DNA of 64,000 nucleotides from assembly GCF_000934545.1 (NCBI RefSeq), contig NZ_CP010554.1, forward strand, positions 1,984,001 through 2,048,000, read 5' to 3'. The position numbers and the translations under genes were made by a program. A model generated the notes under the pieces. That model had not been told where the DNA came from. It saw only the letters and a program-made list of their open reading frames with translations, and ran no database searches. Within the stretch, counting starts at the first letter, position 1, and each line of letters opens with the position of its first letter. Below are positions 39,101 to 48,407 of the stretch, piece by piece. The stretch is from Rugosibacter aromaticivorans. Lineage in GTDB: Bacteria > Pseudomonadota > Gammaproteobacteria > Burkholderiales > Rhodocyclaceae.

Positions 39101-39658
39101 TCAGTCTTCCCGCAGGTACTGGTACAAGGTTTCGCGGCTGATGCCGAAGTCACGGGCCACCAAGGTTTTTTGATCCCCTGCCGCGACTCGCCGTTTTAAC
39201 TCGGCAATTTGTTCGCTGTTCAACGATTTCTTCCGCCCCCGGTAGGCCCCGCGCTGCTTAGCAAGCACGATTCCTTCGCGCTGACGTTCGCGGATCAGGG
39301 CGCGCTCGAATTCAGCAAAGGCCCCCATGACCGACAGCATCAGATTGGCCATCGGCGAGTCCTCACCGGTGAACGTCAACCCTTCTTTGACAAACTCCAT
39401 GCGCACGCCCCGTTGCGTCAGCCCTTGAACGATGCGGCGCAGGTCATCAAGGTTGCGTGCCAGCCTGTCCATGCTGTGCACCACCACGGTGTCGCCCTCG
39501 CGGACGAAGGCCAGCAGCCTTTCAAGTTCGGGGCGCTTGGTGTCCTTGCCAGAAGCCTTGTCGGTGAACACCCGCGCCACCTGAACACCCTCCAATTGCC
39601 GTTCCGGGTTCTGGTCGAAACTGCTGACGCGGACATAGCCGATGCGTTGACCTTGCAA
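39101..39658 (-). CDS. tnpR: Serine resolvase TnpR
   Basis: The TTG at 39658 gives 185 residues and is preceded by GGAGGC; it begins [21 protein letters not shown], aligning with Tn21 TnpR. The catalytic serine is in RVSSFDQ (about position 12). [16 protein letters not shown] and [24 protein letters not shown] are resolvase hallmarks. The C-terminal helix-turn-helix is [20 protein letters not shown]. It resolves cointegrates at the adjacent res site. The longer ATG frame to 39718 would run into res and is unlikely. Confidence 0.95.
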   Translation of the reverse strand: MQGQRIGYVRVSSFDQNPERQLEGVQVARVFTDKASGKDTKRPELERLLAFVREGDTVVVHSMDRLARNLDDLRRIVQGLTQRGVRMEFVKEGLTFTGEDSPMANLMLSVMGAFAEFERALIRERQREGIVLAKQRGAYRGRKKSLNSEQIAELKRRVAAGDQKTLVARDFGISRETLYQYLRED

Positions 39659-39809
39659 AATGCCTCCAAAGGTAAAAGTGTCAGGATGAAATCTATTACC
39701 TTTAGCGAAATGTGTCAATAAACATAAATTAAGACTCTATCCTGACGAAATTTACACACGGCATCTGACATCAGGTTAGGGTATAGCTCAAGCAGACACA
39801 TGCCTTGAG
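39659..39809. promoter_or_regulatory. Putative res site and tnpR-tnpA promoter
   Basis: A 150-bp AT-rich gap between tnpR and pbrT, where Tn21-like elements keep their three resolvase sites. It contains inverted GTCAGGAT (39680-39687) and ATCCTGAC (39739-39746), plus an imperfect palindrome CTGACATCAG near 39770. Exact subsite borders were not defined. Confidence 0.6.
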
Positions 39810-41756
39810 TCAACCTTGAGGCGACACTATCTGGCGTTTCGAACGCAAATTGAAAGCGAAGGCGACTAGCGCCGTGAACAGTACGGCGAGTTGAGCCAAG
39901 AGTGTTTGCCACGATGGATGAATGCCCAGCAGGTCGATGCGAGGAATTGCGATTGGACTAGTGTGCAGCAATCCGGCTTCTTGAAGCCCCGCGATGCCCT
40001 TTCCTGCTAAGACCACGGCAAGTACGGCCACCAGTAGCGAGCTGGCAGCGAAAAACTGACCAATCGGCAGACGCGCACTGGTACGCAGCAGTATGATCGC
40101 AAGTAAGGCCAACAGTACAATGCCGGTGCCCAAGCCTGCCAGTAAGGGCCAGCCATTCCCCTCTGTCCAGAGCGCGGCAAAGAACAGCACTGTCTCGAAT
40201 ACCTCGCGATATACGGCGACGAAGGCCAACGAAAACAGGAACCATGCCGTGCGCTTATTGAGTGCAGAGGACAACTTTTCCTTGAGGTAGACCTGCCAGC
40301 GACCGGCAACGCTCTTCTGGTGCATCCACATGCCGACGCCGAGCAGTACCACGGCGGCAAAGAGTGACGAAAAGCCCTCAGTTAGCTCCCGGCTTGCCCC
40401 GCTGACGCCGACCAAGTAGGTCGCTACTGCCCATGTTATCCCGCCAGCCGCCAGCGCGACAATCCAACCAGCATGGACGTATACCACCACGTCCTGCCGT
40501 TCGGCCTTCTTGAGAAATGCCAGCATGGCCACCACCACCAGCAGGGCTTCCAAGCCCTCACGCAGCAGGATGGTTAACGCACCGACGTAGGCCGCCACGG
40601 CATCGTCTTCGGAGGGGGCAAGCACTTTGTCCGCTTCATCCAGCAGTCCCTGCAAACGTTGCTGGGCCGTCTGAACGTCAGTGGGTGCGCCTTTAGCAAC
40701 CAAGGCGCGATAAGACACCATCGCGGCTTCGATCTTCTCGAACAGCGGCCGATTGCGGGTGGCCAGCGCGGGTTCGACTGGCTCGAAGCCATCGAGATAA
40801 GCAGACAAGGCCAGCTTGGTCGCGCCTGCGCGGTCGCCAGCCAGCAATGCCGTCACACTCTCGCTGAGTTTGGCCTTGGCAATCGCGGTGCCCTTCGGGC
40901 TGTTGACGTTCAGCGCGTTCGGGTTGGCGCGTAAATAGGCGGTCAGGGCTTTGGCGGATGGCACATCCAGCTTGTCCGCCAAGACATGCTCGGAGGTTTG
41001 CGTCAGCGCATCCAGACTGGCGACCGTCTGGCGAACTTGCGCATTGGCTTGCCAGAGCTTGGCCCCTTCGTCCTTGTCGCTTTGCGCATAGGGCAGTGTG
41101 CCGACAAAGAACGCCAGTGCCCAACGATCTTCATCCGACAACGCGCCAAAGCCCTGCATGGCGGTGCCTTGGACACCGTTGCTGATAATCTGGTGCAGCG
41201 CGAACAAGCTGCGCTCACGCGCCCGCGTGTGATCGGCCAGCGCGGTCGGCTTGGGGTTCAGGGATGCCGCCAGAGGGCCGTCACCGCGCCCTTGCTGACC
41301 GTGACAGGCCGCACATTGCGCCTGAAACAACTGTCCTCCCTTCGCCAAGACCGGCATGGCAGTCGGCGCGACTGGAAACGGATACGTCTTTTGCACCGCA
41401 CTGGACAGCGCATGCGCCAGCTTCGCCACGCTGACCGGATCGGCCTTAGCAGCTACCGCAGCACGCAACGCGGACGCTTGTTGCAACAGGATGCCTTTAT
41501 CGGTCTGGTCAGGCAGTTCTCCCAGTTGACGCTCGGCTGTAGCGGCAAATTCCTGCATTTCAGCGTACTCCGACGCTTTCAGCACGGCACCGTTGGCGAC
41601 CGCGCCGCCGTAATCGACGGCGACGTAGTCCAGAAGTTGCCAAATCTGTTTGGCTTTGAGTTCGGTGGTGTCGGCTGCGTAGTTTGGCCCGCCAATCAAC
41701 GCACAAGTCGCCAACAGCAAAGTCATCAGCCAGCGATAGGTTGCTCGGCAAGTCAT
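39810..41756 (-). CDS. pbrT: PbrT: FTR1-family metal permease with cytochrome c-like domain
   Basis: A 648-residue protein with a signal peptide (1-28) and a large periplasmic region that includes a haem-binding CAACH (148-152) with a downstream Met candidate. The C-terminal half is an FTR1-type permease of seven helices. It has two REXXE metal sites, REGLE near 399 and REVFE near 515. PbrT is proposed to take up lead (or iron-like ions) to the cytoplasm as part of pbr resistance. It is the last gene of the pbrA-pbrBC-pbrT transcript, 18 bp after pbrBC. Confidence 0.92.
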   Translation of the reverse strand: MTCRATYRWLMTLLLATCALIGGPNYAADTTELKAKQIWQLLDYVAVDYGGAVANGAVLKASEYAEMQEFAATAERQLGELPDQTDKGILLQQASALRAAVAAKADPVSVAKLAHALSSAVQKTYPFPVAPTAMPVLAKGGQLFQAQCAACHGQQGRGDGPLAASLNPKPTALADHTRARERSLFALHQIISNGVQGTAMQGFGALSDEDRWALAFFVGTLPYAQSDKDEGAKLWQANAQVRQTVASLDALTQTSEHVLADKLDVPSAKALTAYLRANPNALNVNSPKGTAIAKAKLSESVTALLAGDRAGATKLALSAYLDGFEPVEPALATRNRPLFEKIEAAMVSYRALVAKGAPTDVQTAQQRLQGLLDEADKVLAPSEDDAVAAYVGALTILLREGLEALLVVVAMLAFLKKAERQDVVVYVHAGWIVALAAGGITWAVATYLVGVSGASRELTEGFSSLFAAVVLLGVGMWMHQKSVAGRWQVYLKEKLSSALNKRTAWFLFSLAFVAVYREVFETVLFFAALWTEGNGWPLLAGLGTGIVLLALLAIILLRTSARLPIGQFFAASSLLVAVLAVVLAGKGIAGLQEAGLLHTSPIAIPRIDLLGIHPSWQTLLAQLAVLFTALVAFAFNLRSKRQIVSPQG

Positions 41757-41774
41757 GGAAATTCTCGGATTATA

Positions 41775-42869
41775 TCATTGTGAATGATTATAATTCTCAT
41801 TTACTCCGGTGTCCAGTGCCTTGCCTTGGGTCAACATCTGCATGATGAGCAAAGCAGCGCCCGATGTGATCGCCACATCAGCGAGGTTGAAGGCGGGCCA
41901 GTGCACAAGCTGCCAATGGAAGTCGAGGAAATCGACAACCGATCCACGCAGCACACGATCCACGACATTGCCGATCGCACCACCAAGGATCAGGCTGTAG
42001 CCCACCGCTTCGAGGCGTGGCCGCTGCTGGCACAGCATGCGACCCAGCCAAGCAGAAACGACCAGACCCAGCGCCATGAAAAAGTAACGTTGCCAGCCGC
42101 CAGCGTTCGCCAGAAAGCTGAATGCCGCGCCGGGATTCAGGACATGGACGAGGTTGAAGAAGAGCGTGACTTCGACCTGTTCACCGTAGGCAAACGTGCG
42201 GGTGATGGCGAACTTTGCGAGCTGATCGGTCATGACAGCACTGGCGGCCACTGCGAACCAGACCCAAGTCGATGTGCGGCGAGCCGATTGCCACACAGGG
42301 GCGGCCAGCGGCATCAGCCACCCGGCGAGCGCCGTGCAACTCAATCCAAGTACCCACCCCGCCAGCACATCGGCAGGGAAGTGCATTCCGGCTGCGATGC
42401 GTGACCAACCGACCAATGCGGCGTACAACACCAAGCCGATGCGGCCACGACGGCCTATCAAAGGCCAGAGCGCTCCGACCACCAGCGCCGCATAGGTGGC
42501 ATGCCCGCTGGGCAGGCTGTAGTGTCGTTCGATGCCCCCGATAACGCGCACCATGTCGCCAAAAACGGCAGGCGGGCGTGGAAAGTCGATCCATAGCTTC
42601 AAGATGGTGGCGACGAGAAATGCCAACGCAAAGGCCACGCTAAAGACTCTGAGTCTGTACCTGATGGCATCGGCCCGCGTTGGGTCAGGTGCCGACTTTG
42701 ACCATCCCCACATCGCCAAGAGCATCAGTGGCGCAGTCCAGTAGTTGCCTATCACAAGGTTGAAGAACGATGCCAGCGGTTCCAGCGCTGCAGGTGTGCT
42801 CATGTTGATGGCTTGGAACAACGCGATGTTCAGACCACCCCAGTCGTAAAGAAAGAATTTCCAGCTCAT
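41775..42869 (-). CDS. pbrBC: PbrBC: fused PAP2 phosphatase and signal peptidase II
   Basis: A 364-residue fusion. Residues 1-190 are a PAP2 lipid phosphatase: KLWIDFPRPPAVFG, YSLPSGHATYAAL and RIAAGMHFPADVLAG hold the three signature blocks. Residues 205-350 resemble LspA: DQLAKFAIT, NPGAAFSFLA, GAIGNVVDRVLRGSVVDFLDF and FNLADVAI (the two Asp of the active site). In lead resistance PbrB releases phosphate to precipitate lead in the periplasm and PbrC processes the lipoprotein partner. No pbrD is present. The start overlaps the pbrA stop as ATGA. Confidence 0.93.
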   Translation of the reverse strand: MSWKFFLYDWGGLNIALFQAINMSTPAALEPLASFFNLVIGNYWTAPLMLLAMWGWSKSAPDPTRADAIRYRLRVFSVAFALAFLVATILKLWIDFPRPPAVFGDMVRVIGGIERHYSLPSGHATYAALVVGALWPLIGRRGRIGLVLYAALVGWSRIAAGMHFPADVLAGWVLGLSCTALAGWLMPLAAPVWQSARRTSTWVWFAVAASAVMTDQLAKFAITRTFAYGEQVEVTLFFNLVHVLNPGAAFSFLANAGGWQRYFFMALGLVVSAWLGRMLCQQRPRLEAVGYSLILGGAIGNVVDRVLRGSVVDFLDFHWQLVHWPAFNLADVAITSGAALLIMQMLTQGKALDTGVNENYNHSQ

Positions 42870-45271
42870 TTGCGCAACAGCCTCAAGCCATTGCCAACGA
42901 CGAGCAAGCTGGCCCCCATATCAGCAAACACCGCCATCCACATGGTCGCTTGACCCGTGAAGGTCAGCACCAGAAATACTGCCTTGATGCCAAGGGCCAG
43001 CACAATGTTTTGCATCAGCACCTGCGCCGTCGCACGCGACAGGCGCACGAAGGTCGGAATCTTGCCCAGGTTGTCGTCCATCAGGGCCACGTCAGCGGTC
43101 TCGATGGCGGTATCTGTGCCAGCCGCTCCCATGGCAAAGCCGATGTCCGCACGCGCCAAGGCCGGGGCATCGTTGATGCCATCACCGACCATGCCGACCT
43201 TGCCCTTTATGGCCAGTAGCTCAACTTCGCGCAGTTTGTCGTCTGGGAGCAGATTGCCTTGCGCACGGTCGATCCCGGCTTGTGCGGCAATGGCCTGTGC
43301 CGTGTGGGGGTTGTCGCCGGTCAGCATCATGGTGTTGATGCCCAGTGCATGAAGCTCGGCAATGGCGCTCCTGCTGCTTTCCTTGATGGTGTCCGCTACG
43401 GCAAATAAGGCATGAACCCCTTTTGCGCTGACCAACATCACGACAGTTTTACCCATGGTTTCCAGCGCCGCGATGCGCTGTTCCAGCTCGGGAGTACGCT
43501 GCCCCAGCTCTTCGAGCATCCGCTGGTTGCCAAGATGGTAGGTTTCACCGTTGATTTGGCCCTGCACACCCCGACCGGGCAGCGCGTTGAATTCGGCCAC
43601 GTCGAGCAAGGCAACCCCATCCGTCTGCGCGGCTTGTGCCACCGCTTTGGATACAGGATGGTCGGAGCGGTCTGCCAGACTGGCCGCGATGCTGCGGCTG
43701 TCCGAGGCGAGTGCATTGCCCCAGGTGACAAAATCGGTCTGTGCGGGCTTGCCGTGCGTGATCGTGCCGGTCTTGTCCAGAGCCAGCCAACGCAGCTTGC
43801 GGCCTTCTTCCAGATAGACGCCGCCCTTGATGAGGATGCCGTGGCGGGCGGCGGCGGCCAAGCCGCTGACGATGCTGACCGGCGTAGAGATCACCAGCGC
43901 GCAGGGACAGGCGACCACCAGCAGAACCAATGCACGGTAGATCCAGTCGAGCCATGCCGCACCCATGAACAGCGGCGGCAACAACGCGACGGCGATGGCA
44001 ACGCCGAACACAATGGGCGTGTACCAGCGGGCGAACTGATCGACAAAACGTTGAGTCGGCGCACGGCTCCCCTGAGCAGCCTCTACGGCGTGAATGATGC
44101 GGGCCAGTGTGGAGTTGCTGGCCACGGCGGTGACGCGATACTCGAATGACCCGGATTCGTTGATGGTGCCTGCGAACACCGGGTCACCGGGGGATTTTTC
44201 GACCGGGAGGCTTTCGCCCGTGATCGGGGCTTGGTTGACTGTAGAACGGCCTTCAAGCACCTCACCATCAAGGGCGATGCGCTCACCCGGTTTGACCCGG
44301 ACGCGGCTGCCAATGGCGATTTGCTTTGCGCTCACCTCGCGCCATGTGCCGTCAGCCTGTTGCACTGTGGCCTGTTCCGGGGTCATGTCGAGCAGGCCAC
44401 GGATTGCGTTGCGAGCGCGATCCAGCGACTTGGCTTCGATCACTTCGGCCAGCGCGAAGAGCACCATCACCATCGCCGCTTCGGGCCAGTGACCGATCAA
44501 CATGGCACCCGTGACGGCGATCGACATCAGGGCGTTCATGTTGAGATTAAGGTTCTTGAGCGCGATCCAACCCTTTTTGTAGGTGGAGAGGCCACCTGTG
44601 AAGACCGAAACGAGCGCCAGAACGACAACCGACCAATGATTGCCGTTGTGGAGCCAGTAGACCGCCTCGGCTGCCAATGCAGTGAGCAAGGAGATGCCTA
44701 GCGGCCACCAGTTAGTCGGCGTGGTCACAGGGGACGCGGACGGCGATGCGGCCTCTGCGGTGTCCATTACCTGCGCCTCGAATCCAAGTGTTTGCAGTGC
44801 CACGAGCACGTCTGGCAGAACATGGTCCGCATGGCGTACCGACAGCGTGCGCTGCATCAGGTTGAAATCGAGATCAGCAACCCCGGCCATTGTGCCGAGC
44901 TTCTTGCGGATCAACGCCTCTTCGGTCGGGCAATCCATCTTGGCAATGGACAGCTTGGTTGTTTTTTCGGTCGATGCCTGATCCATGCGCACGGCTTGCA
45001 TGCCGATGGCGGCTAGCGCCTGCTCAACGGGTGACAGCGAAGGCAGTTCGTGCCGAACGGCCAAAGTACGCTGCATCAGGTTGAATTCAAGACCTGCCAC
45101 ACCCGCCAGCCCGGCCAGCTTGCTTCGGATCAGCGCCTCTTCCGTGGGGCAATCCATGTTCTCGATGCGGTACACCGCTTGAGCCGATTCGGTTGTCTGC
45201 GGGGCTTGTGCCGGGGGTTGGGTGATCGGCCCAGCCGAGCAGCCACACCCTTTTGAAGCGCATTCGCTCAT
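42866..45271 (-). CDS. pbrA: PbrA: P1B-type Pb/Cd/Zn exporting ATPase
   Basis: An 801-residue heavy-metal pump. The N-terminus has a Cys-rich tail (CASKGCGCS) and two metal-binding domains, each with MDCPTEEALIR. Eight membrane helices follow, with the CPCALV metal site near residue 455, the phosphorylation motif DKTGTITHG near 500, MLTGDNPHTAQ and GDGINDAPALARAD. It exports Pb2+, Cd2+ or Zn2+ from the cytoplasm. Transcription starts at the PbrR-type promoter between it and pbrR. Confidence 0.97.
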   Translation of the reverse strand: MSECASKGCGCSAGPITQPPAQAPQTTESAQAVYRIENMDCPTEEALIRSKLAGLAGVAGLEFNLMQRTLAVRHELPSLSPVEQALAAIGMQAVRMDQASTEKTTKLSIAKMDCPTEEALIRKKLGTMAGVADLDFNLMQRTLSVRHADHVLPDVLVALQTLGFEAQVMDTAEAASPSASPVTTPTNWWPLGISLLTALAAEAVYWLHNGNHWSVVVLALVSVFTGGLSTYKKGWIALKNLNLNMNALMSIAVTGAMLIGHWPEAAMVMVLFALAEVIEAKSLDRARNAIRGLLDMTPEQATVQQADGTWREVSAKQIAIGSRVRVKPGERIALDGEVLEGRSTVNQAPITGESLPVEKSPGDPVFAGTINESGSFEYRVTAVASNSTLARIIHAVEAAQGSRAPTQRFVDQFARWYTPIVFGVAIAVALLPPLFMGAAWLDWIYRALVLLVVACPCALVISTPVSIVSGLAAAARHGILIKGGVYLEEGRKLRWLALDKTGTITHGKPAQTDFVTWGNALASDSRSIAASLADRSDHPVSKAVAQAAQTDGVALLDVAEFNALPGRGVQGQINGETYHLGNQRMLEELGQRTPELEQRIAALETMGKTVVMLVSAKGVHALFAVADTIKESSRSAIAELHALGINTMMLTGDNPHTAQAIAAQAGIDRAQGNLLPDDKLREVELLAIKGKVGMVGDGINDAPALARADIGFAMGAAGTDTAIETADVALMDDNLGKIPTFVRLSRATAQVLMQNIVLALGIKAVFLVLTFTGQATMWMAVFADMGASLLVVGNGLRLLRK

Positions 45272-45300
45272 GGATAACTCCTTTAAATCGTCTGTACAGC

Positions 45301-45335
45301 CCCCATTAAAATCTCTATAGTCGCTATAGAGTCAA
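45301..45335 (-). promoter_or_regulatory. MerR-type pbrA promoter with PbrR operator
   Basis: On the minus strand a -35 TTGACT (45335-45330) and a -10 TTTAAT (45310-45305) are separated by 19 bp, the overlong spacing typical of MerR-family targets. The spacer is filled by the palindrome CTCTATAGTCGCTATAGAG (45313-45331). PbrR would twist this DNA when metal binds. Confidence 0.88.
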
Positions 45336-45356
45336 GCGATAAATGGAGATTGAGGC

Positions 45357-45797
45357 ATGGAAATCAGAATTGGCGACCTCGCCAAGCGCTCTGGATGCGA
45401 GGTCGTGACCATCCGCTACTACGAGAAGGAAGGGCTACTGCCGAAGCCAGCGCGAAGCGGTGGCAACTTCCGCCTGTACGGTGAGGCGCACATTGAGCGC
45501 TTGCAATTCATCCGTCATTGCCGTTCGCTCGACATGACGTTGCGCGAGATTCGGGCATTGCTGGGTCTGCGAGACAACCCGATGCAGGACTGTGGGGAGG
45601 TCAACACGCTGCTGGAGGCCCATATTCAACAGGTGGAAATGCGTGTGTCCGCGCTGTTGCAGTTAAAGCGGCACTTGGTTGATTTGCGCGAGAAGTGTTC
45701 TGGCTCTCGATCTGTAGAGGCGTGCGGCATTTTGCAAGGGTTGGGCAATTGCAATTGCCATGGTGAAAGTGCCACGAACAGTCAAACATCTGGGTAA
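45357..45797 (+). CDS. pbrR: PbrR: lead-responsive MerR family activator
   Basis: A 146-residue MerR-type regulator. The winged helix starts MEIRIGDLAKRSGCEVVTIRYYEKEGLL; a long dimer helix follows. Cysteines are at 14, 79, 114, 123, 132 and 134; C14, C79 and C134 match those reported as important in PbrR, and C79-C114-C123 form the usual Pb/Cd site. It should activate the divergent pbrA operon through the operator at 45313-45331. The stop lies 7 bp from the right inverted repeat. Confidence 0.95.
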   Translation: MEIRIGDLAKRSGCEVVTIRYYEKEGLLPKPARSGGNFRLYGEAHIERLQFIRHCRSLDMTLREIRALLGLRDNPMQDCGEVNTLLEAHIQQVEMRVSALLQLKRHLVDLREKCSGSRSVEACGILQGLGNCNCHGESATNSQTSG

Positions 45798-45804
45798 GTA
45801 AGGG

Positions 45805-45842
45805 CTTAGCGTGCTTTATTTTCCGTTTTCTGAGGCGACCCC
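45805..45842 (-). repeat. Right 38-bp inverted repeat
   Basis: Read inward on the minus strand it begins GGGGTCGCCTCAGAAAACGG and ends CACGCTAAG, matching the left end in 36 of 38 positions. Confidence 0.95.
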
Positions 45843-45847
45843 TTTTG
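45843..45847 (+). repeat. Target-site duplication, right copy
   Basis: TTTTG next to the right inverted repeat, same as 36091-36095. Confidence 0.95.
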
Positions 45848-46098
45848 TGAAGGACTTTGCTGACAATGAGGCGTTGCGCATCGTGGTCGAATCGAGCATC
45901 GACATGGCGCACAAGCTGCTCATCAAAAGCGTAGCCGAGGGGGTGGAAACCCAACAGGACTGGGATATGCTTAAAAGCATGGGATGTGACACAGCACAGG
46001 GTTACTTCATCGCCAAACCCATGAATCTGGTCTCGTTTATTGAATTTTGTGCGGAATATAAGCCTGCCGATACATCCGGCTTGAAAATCCAGTCTTAA
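45848..46098 (+). pseudogene. Severed C-terminal end of the EAL domain protein
   Basis: These 83 codons continue exactly from DQSF at 36095: VKDFADNEALRIVVESS, SVAEGVETQQDWDML and GYFIAKPM are the final EAL blocks. Joined with 31478-36095 the length is 4,869 bp, divisible by three, giving 1,622 residues. The ATG-like start at 45811 lies in the transposon's repeat, so a separate small protein is not expected. Confidence 0.93.
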
Positions 46099-46181
46099 GG
46101 GTTGTTATGGATCGCGTCTTTCGGGATGATCCAGTCACGTCGACAACAGGACTGGAGAAATTCTGAACAAGATGGAAATAT

Positions 46182-46216
46182 AAAAAACCGTGCTGCAAAA
46201 CAGCGCGGGCTTTTTA
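46182..46216. terminator. Rho-independent terminator between kinase remnant and panD
   Basis: A hairpin CCGTGCTG-CAAAA-CAGCGCGG between an A-run and a T-run. It can end both the plus-strand kinase transcript and the minus-strand panD transcript. It is nearly the same as the rhlE terminator at 31005. Confidence 0.85.
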
Positions 46217-46232
46217 AATGCCAAGAACTGAC

Positions 46233-46616
46233 TCAGGCAGCGGCTTGCGTCGGAATTTTCTTGCCATGATGTGTGATGCGGTTTTTTGCATCCACGTACA
46301 CCAGGCCCGGCTCAAAATTCACCAGTTCGATTTCGTTCATCATTGCATAGCTGGCAATGATTAACAGATCGCCCGGTGCTGCCTTGCGCGCGGCGGCACC
46401 ATTTACCGAGATGGTGCCAGTGCCGCGTTCTGCACGAATGGCATAGGTAGTGAAACGTTCGCCATTATTCACGTTGTAAATGTCGATCTGCTGGTATTCC
46501 TCAATGTCCGCTGCGTCAAGCAGATCTTCATCAATCGCACAGGAGCCCTCGTAGTGCAACTCGGCTTGTGTCACCGTAACACGGTGAAGTTTTGATTTCA
46601 GCATCATGCGCTGCAT
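46233..46616 (-). CDS. panD: Aspartate 1-decarboxylase precursor
   Basis: [20 protein letters not shown] at 46616 gives 127 residues. The self-cleavage site Gly24-Ser25 in [14 protein letters not shown] creates the pyruvoyl group that makes beta-alanine from aspartate. Lys9, the [14 protein letters not shown] segment and [12 protein letters not shown] are conserved. PanD supplies the beta-alanine used by PanC, whose gene is just upstream but separated by 139 bp. Confidence 0.97.
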   Translation of the reverse strand: MQRMMLKSKLHRVTVTQAELHYEGSCAIDEDLLDAADIEEYQQIDIYNVNNGERFTTYAIRAERGTGTISVNGAAARKAAPGDLLIIASYAMMNEIELVNFEPGLVYVDAKNRITHHGKKIPTQAAA

Positions 46617-46663
46617 TGTCGTTCCTTTCTCATGCAAAGGGGAGGCAATTACCATTGAGATAC

Positions 46664-46693
46664 ATCACATCGCCACATATCACATCGCCACAT
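46664..46693. repeat. Two-copy tandem 15-bp repeat upstream of panD
   Basis: ATCACATCGCCACAT occurs twice head to tail, 48-77 bp before the panD ATG. It may be a regulator site or a slippage product. Confidence 0.7.
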
Positions 46694-46755
46694 CCACAGC
46701 TGGCGCATTCATTTTCGCTACTGGCACACCACCGGCATGAGCGCATCGCAGTGAC

Positions 46756-47592
46756 CTAAACTTCCAGATTGTCGATGAGGCGCGTGCCACCTAACCGCGC
46801 CGCTGCCAACACCACCAGTCCGGATTCGTGAGCGGACGCGAATTGTAAATCAAGTTTTTTACGCAATGCAACATATTCCGGTAACCAGCCATGGGCCCGC
46901 AATTCAGCCATTGCCTCCTGCTCAAGCTGCCTGGAATCAAGATTTCCTGCACGCACGGCAGCCGCTACCTTGGTCAGCACCTGAAACAAGCGCGGCGCTT
47001 CGGCGCGCTCGGCCGCTGAGAGATAGCCGTTGCGCGACGACAGCGCCAAGCCATCGTCCGCCCGCACAGTCTCACCACCAATCACCTGTACGGGCAGATT
47101 GAAGTCAGCCACCATATTGCGGATCACCATTAATTGCTGGTAGTCCTTCTTGCCGAATAGCGCCACATCGGGCTGTGTGATTTGCAACAGCTTTAACACA
47201 ACCGTCGCCATGCCGCGAAAATGCCCAGGGCGAAACTCACCATCCAGAATGTTTACCTGTTCCGGCGGCGGCTCCACGTAATACGTCTGCGGCTGCGGAT
47301 ACATCTCGGCCTCATTGGGCGCAAACAGATGATCAACGCCTGCGGCTTCCAGTTGCGCGCAATCGGCGGCGAAGGTACGCGGGTATTTTTCGAAATCCTC
47401 ACCCGGCCGGAATTGCAGACGATTGACAAAGATGGTCGCGATGACGCAATCGGCATGTTCGCGCGCCTGGTGCATCAGCGCAATATGCCCCGCATGCAGA
47501 TTGCCCATGGTCGGCACCACCGCGACGGGTTGTCCACGACTCACCGCAGCACGTGCCGCGCGCAGGCCGGCAATGGTTGCGTGTACCTGCAT
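46756..47592 (-). CDS. panC: Pantothenate synthetase
   Basis: [17 protein letters not shown] at 47592 gives 278 residues. It joins pantoate and beta-alanine using [22 protein letters not shown] is the HIGH-type nucleotide site; [30 protein letters not shown] and [11 protein letters not shown] are diagnostic. The start codon overlaps the panB stop (TAATG), a coupled panB-panC pair. Confidence 0.97.
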   Translation of the reverse strand: MQVHATIAGLRAARAAVSRGQPVAVVPTMGNLHAGHIALMHQAREHADCVIATIFVNRLQFRPGEDFEKYPRTFAADCAQLEAAGVDHLFAPNEAEMYPQPQTYYVEPPPEQVNILDGEFRPGHFRGMATVVLKLLQITQPDVALFGKKDYQQLMVIRNMVADFNLPVQVIGGETVRADDGLALSSRNGYLSAAERAEAPRLFQVLTKVAAAVRAGNLDSRQLEQEAMAELRAHGWLPEYVALRKKLDLQFASAHESGLVVLAAARLGGTRLIDNLEV

Positions 47593-48407
47593 TAGTAACA
47601 ATGCTCCGGCGCGGGGAAACTGCCGTCTTTGACTGCCTTGACATACGCAGTGACCGCGCCGTCGATACTTTTCGCTTCGGCCATGAAATTCTTGACGAAG
47701 CGGCCTTTCTTGCCAGGATACACGCCGAGCATGTCATGCAGCACCAGCACCTGGCCATCGCAATCCTTGCCTGCGCCAATGCCAATCGTCGGGCAAGCGT
47801 GCAGCATGCGGGTTATTTCAGCCGCCAGATCTGCGGGCACCATTTCCATCACCATCAAGCTCGCGCCCGCTTGCTCGAGTAAAAGCGCATCGGCCTTCAT
47901 GCGCGCGGCAGCCGCATCACCCCGGCCCTGCACACGGTAACCGCCGAGCGCATGCACCGATTGCGGCGTGAGACCAATGTGCGCGCACACCGGCACGCCG
48001 CGTTCGACCAGAAAATGCACCGTCTCAGCCATGGCTTCGCCACCTTCCAGCTTGACCATTTCCGCACCCGCCGCCATCAGCCGCACGGCATTGCGCATAG
48101 CCTGCTCTTTCGATTCGTGATAACTGCCAAAAGGCATATCCGTGACACACATCGCGCGCTGCGCCATATGGCCAACGCATTCGGTGTGATACACCATGTG
48201 ATCCATGGTTACAGGTAAAGTCGATGTTTTACCTTGCAATACATTGCCGAGCGAATCGCCGACAAGAATCACATCTACCCCGCAACGGTCTTCCAGTGCG
48301 GCGAAGCTGGCGTCATAGCCGGTGAGCATGGCGATTTTTTCGCTCTCCTTCTTCATGCGCAACAGCTCAGGCAGGGTGATCGGTTTATTTGCAGCGAGAT
48401 AAGTCAT
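47592..48407 (-). CDS. panB: 3-methyl-2-oxobutanoate hydroxymethyltransferase
   Basis: [19 protein letters not shown] at 48407 gives 271 residues, normal for PanB. It adds a hydroxymethyl group to ketoisovalerate in pantothenate synthesis. [66 protein letters not shown] and [20 protein letters not shown] are conserved. It overlaps the DUF486 gene by 4 bp upstream. Confidence 0.97.
   Translation of the reverse strand: MTYLAANKPITLPELLRMKKESEKIAMLTGYDASFAALEDRCGVDVILVGDSLGNVLQGKTSTLPVTMDHMVYHTECVGHMAQRAMCVTDMPFGSYHESKEQAMRNAVRLMAAGAEMVKLEGGEAMAETVHFLVERGVPVCAHIGLTPQSVHALGGYRVQGRGDAAAARMKADALLLEQAGASLMVMEMVPADLAAEITRMLHACPTIGIGAGKDCDGQVLVLHDMLGVYPGKKGRFVKNFMAEAKSIDGAVTAYVKAVKDGSFPAPEHCY

Larger units (their letters stand above)
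36096..45842. mobile_element. Complete Tn3-family (Tn21-like) lead-resistance transposon
   Basis: A 9,747-bp element bounded by 38-bp inverted repeats and a TTTTG duplication. It contains tnpA and tnpR in Tn21-type order (both minus strand), a putative res region, and pbrT, pbrBC, pbrA (minus) with divergent pbrR at the far end. All genes appear intact, so it may still be mobile. Intact duplications and only two mismatches between repeats suggest a recent direct insertion. None of the host's dispersed motif occurs inside. Confidence 0.96.

Noticed and set aside
45811..46098. Stand-alone 95-residue protein starting in the transposon end
   Set aside because: Its start lies in the inverted repeat and its body is the in-frame continuation of the split EAL domain.
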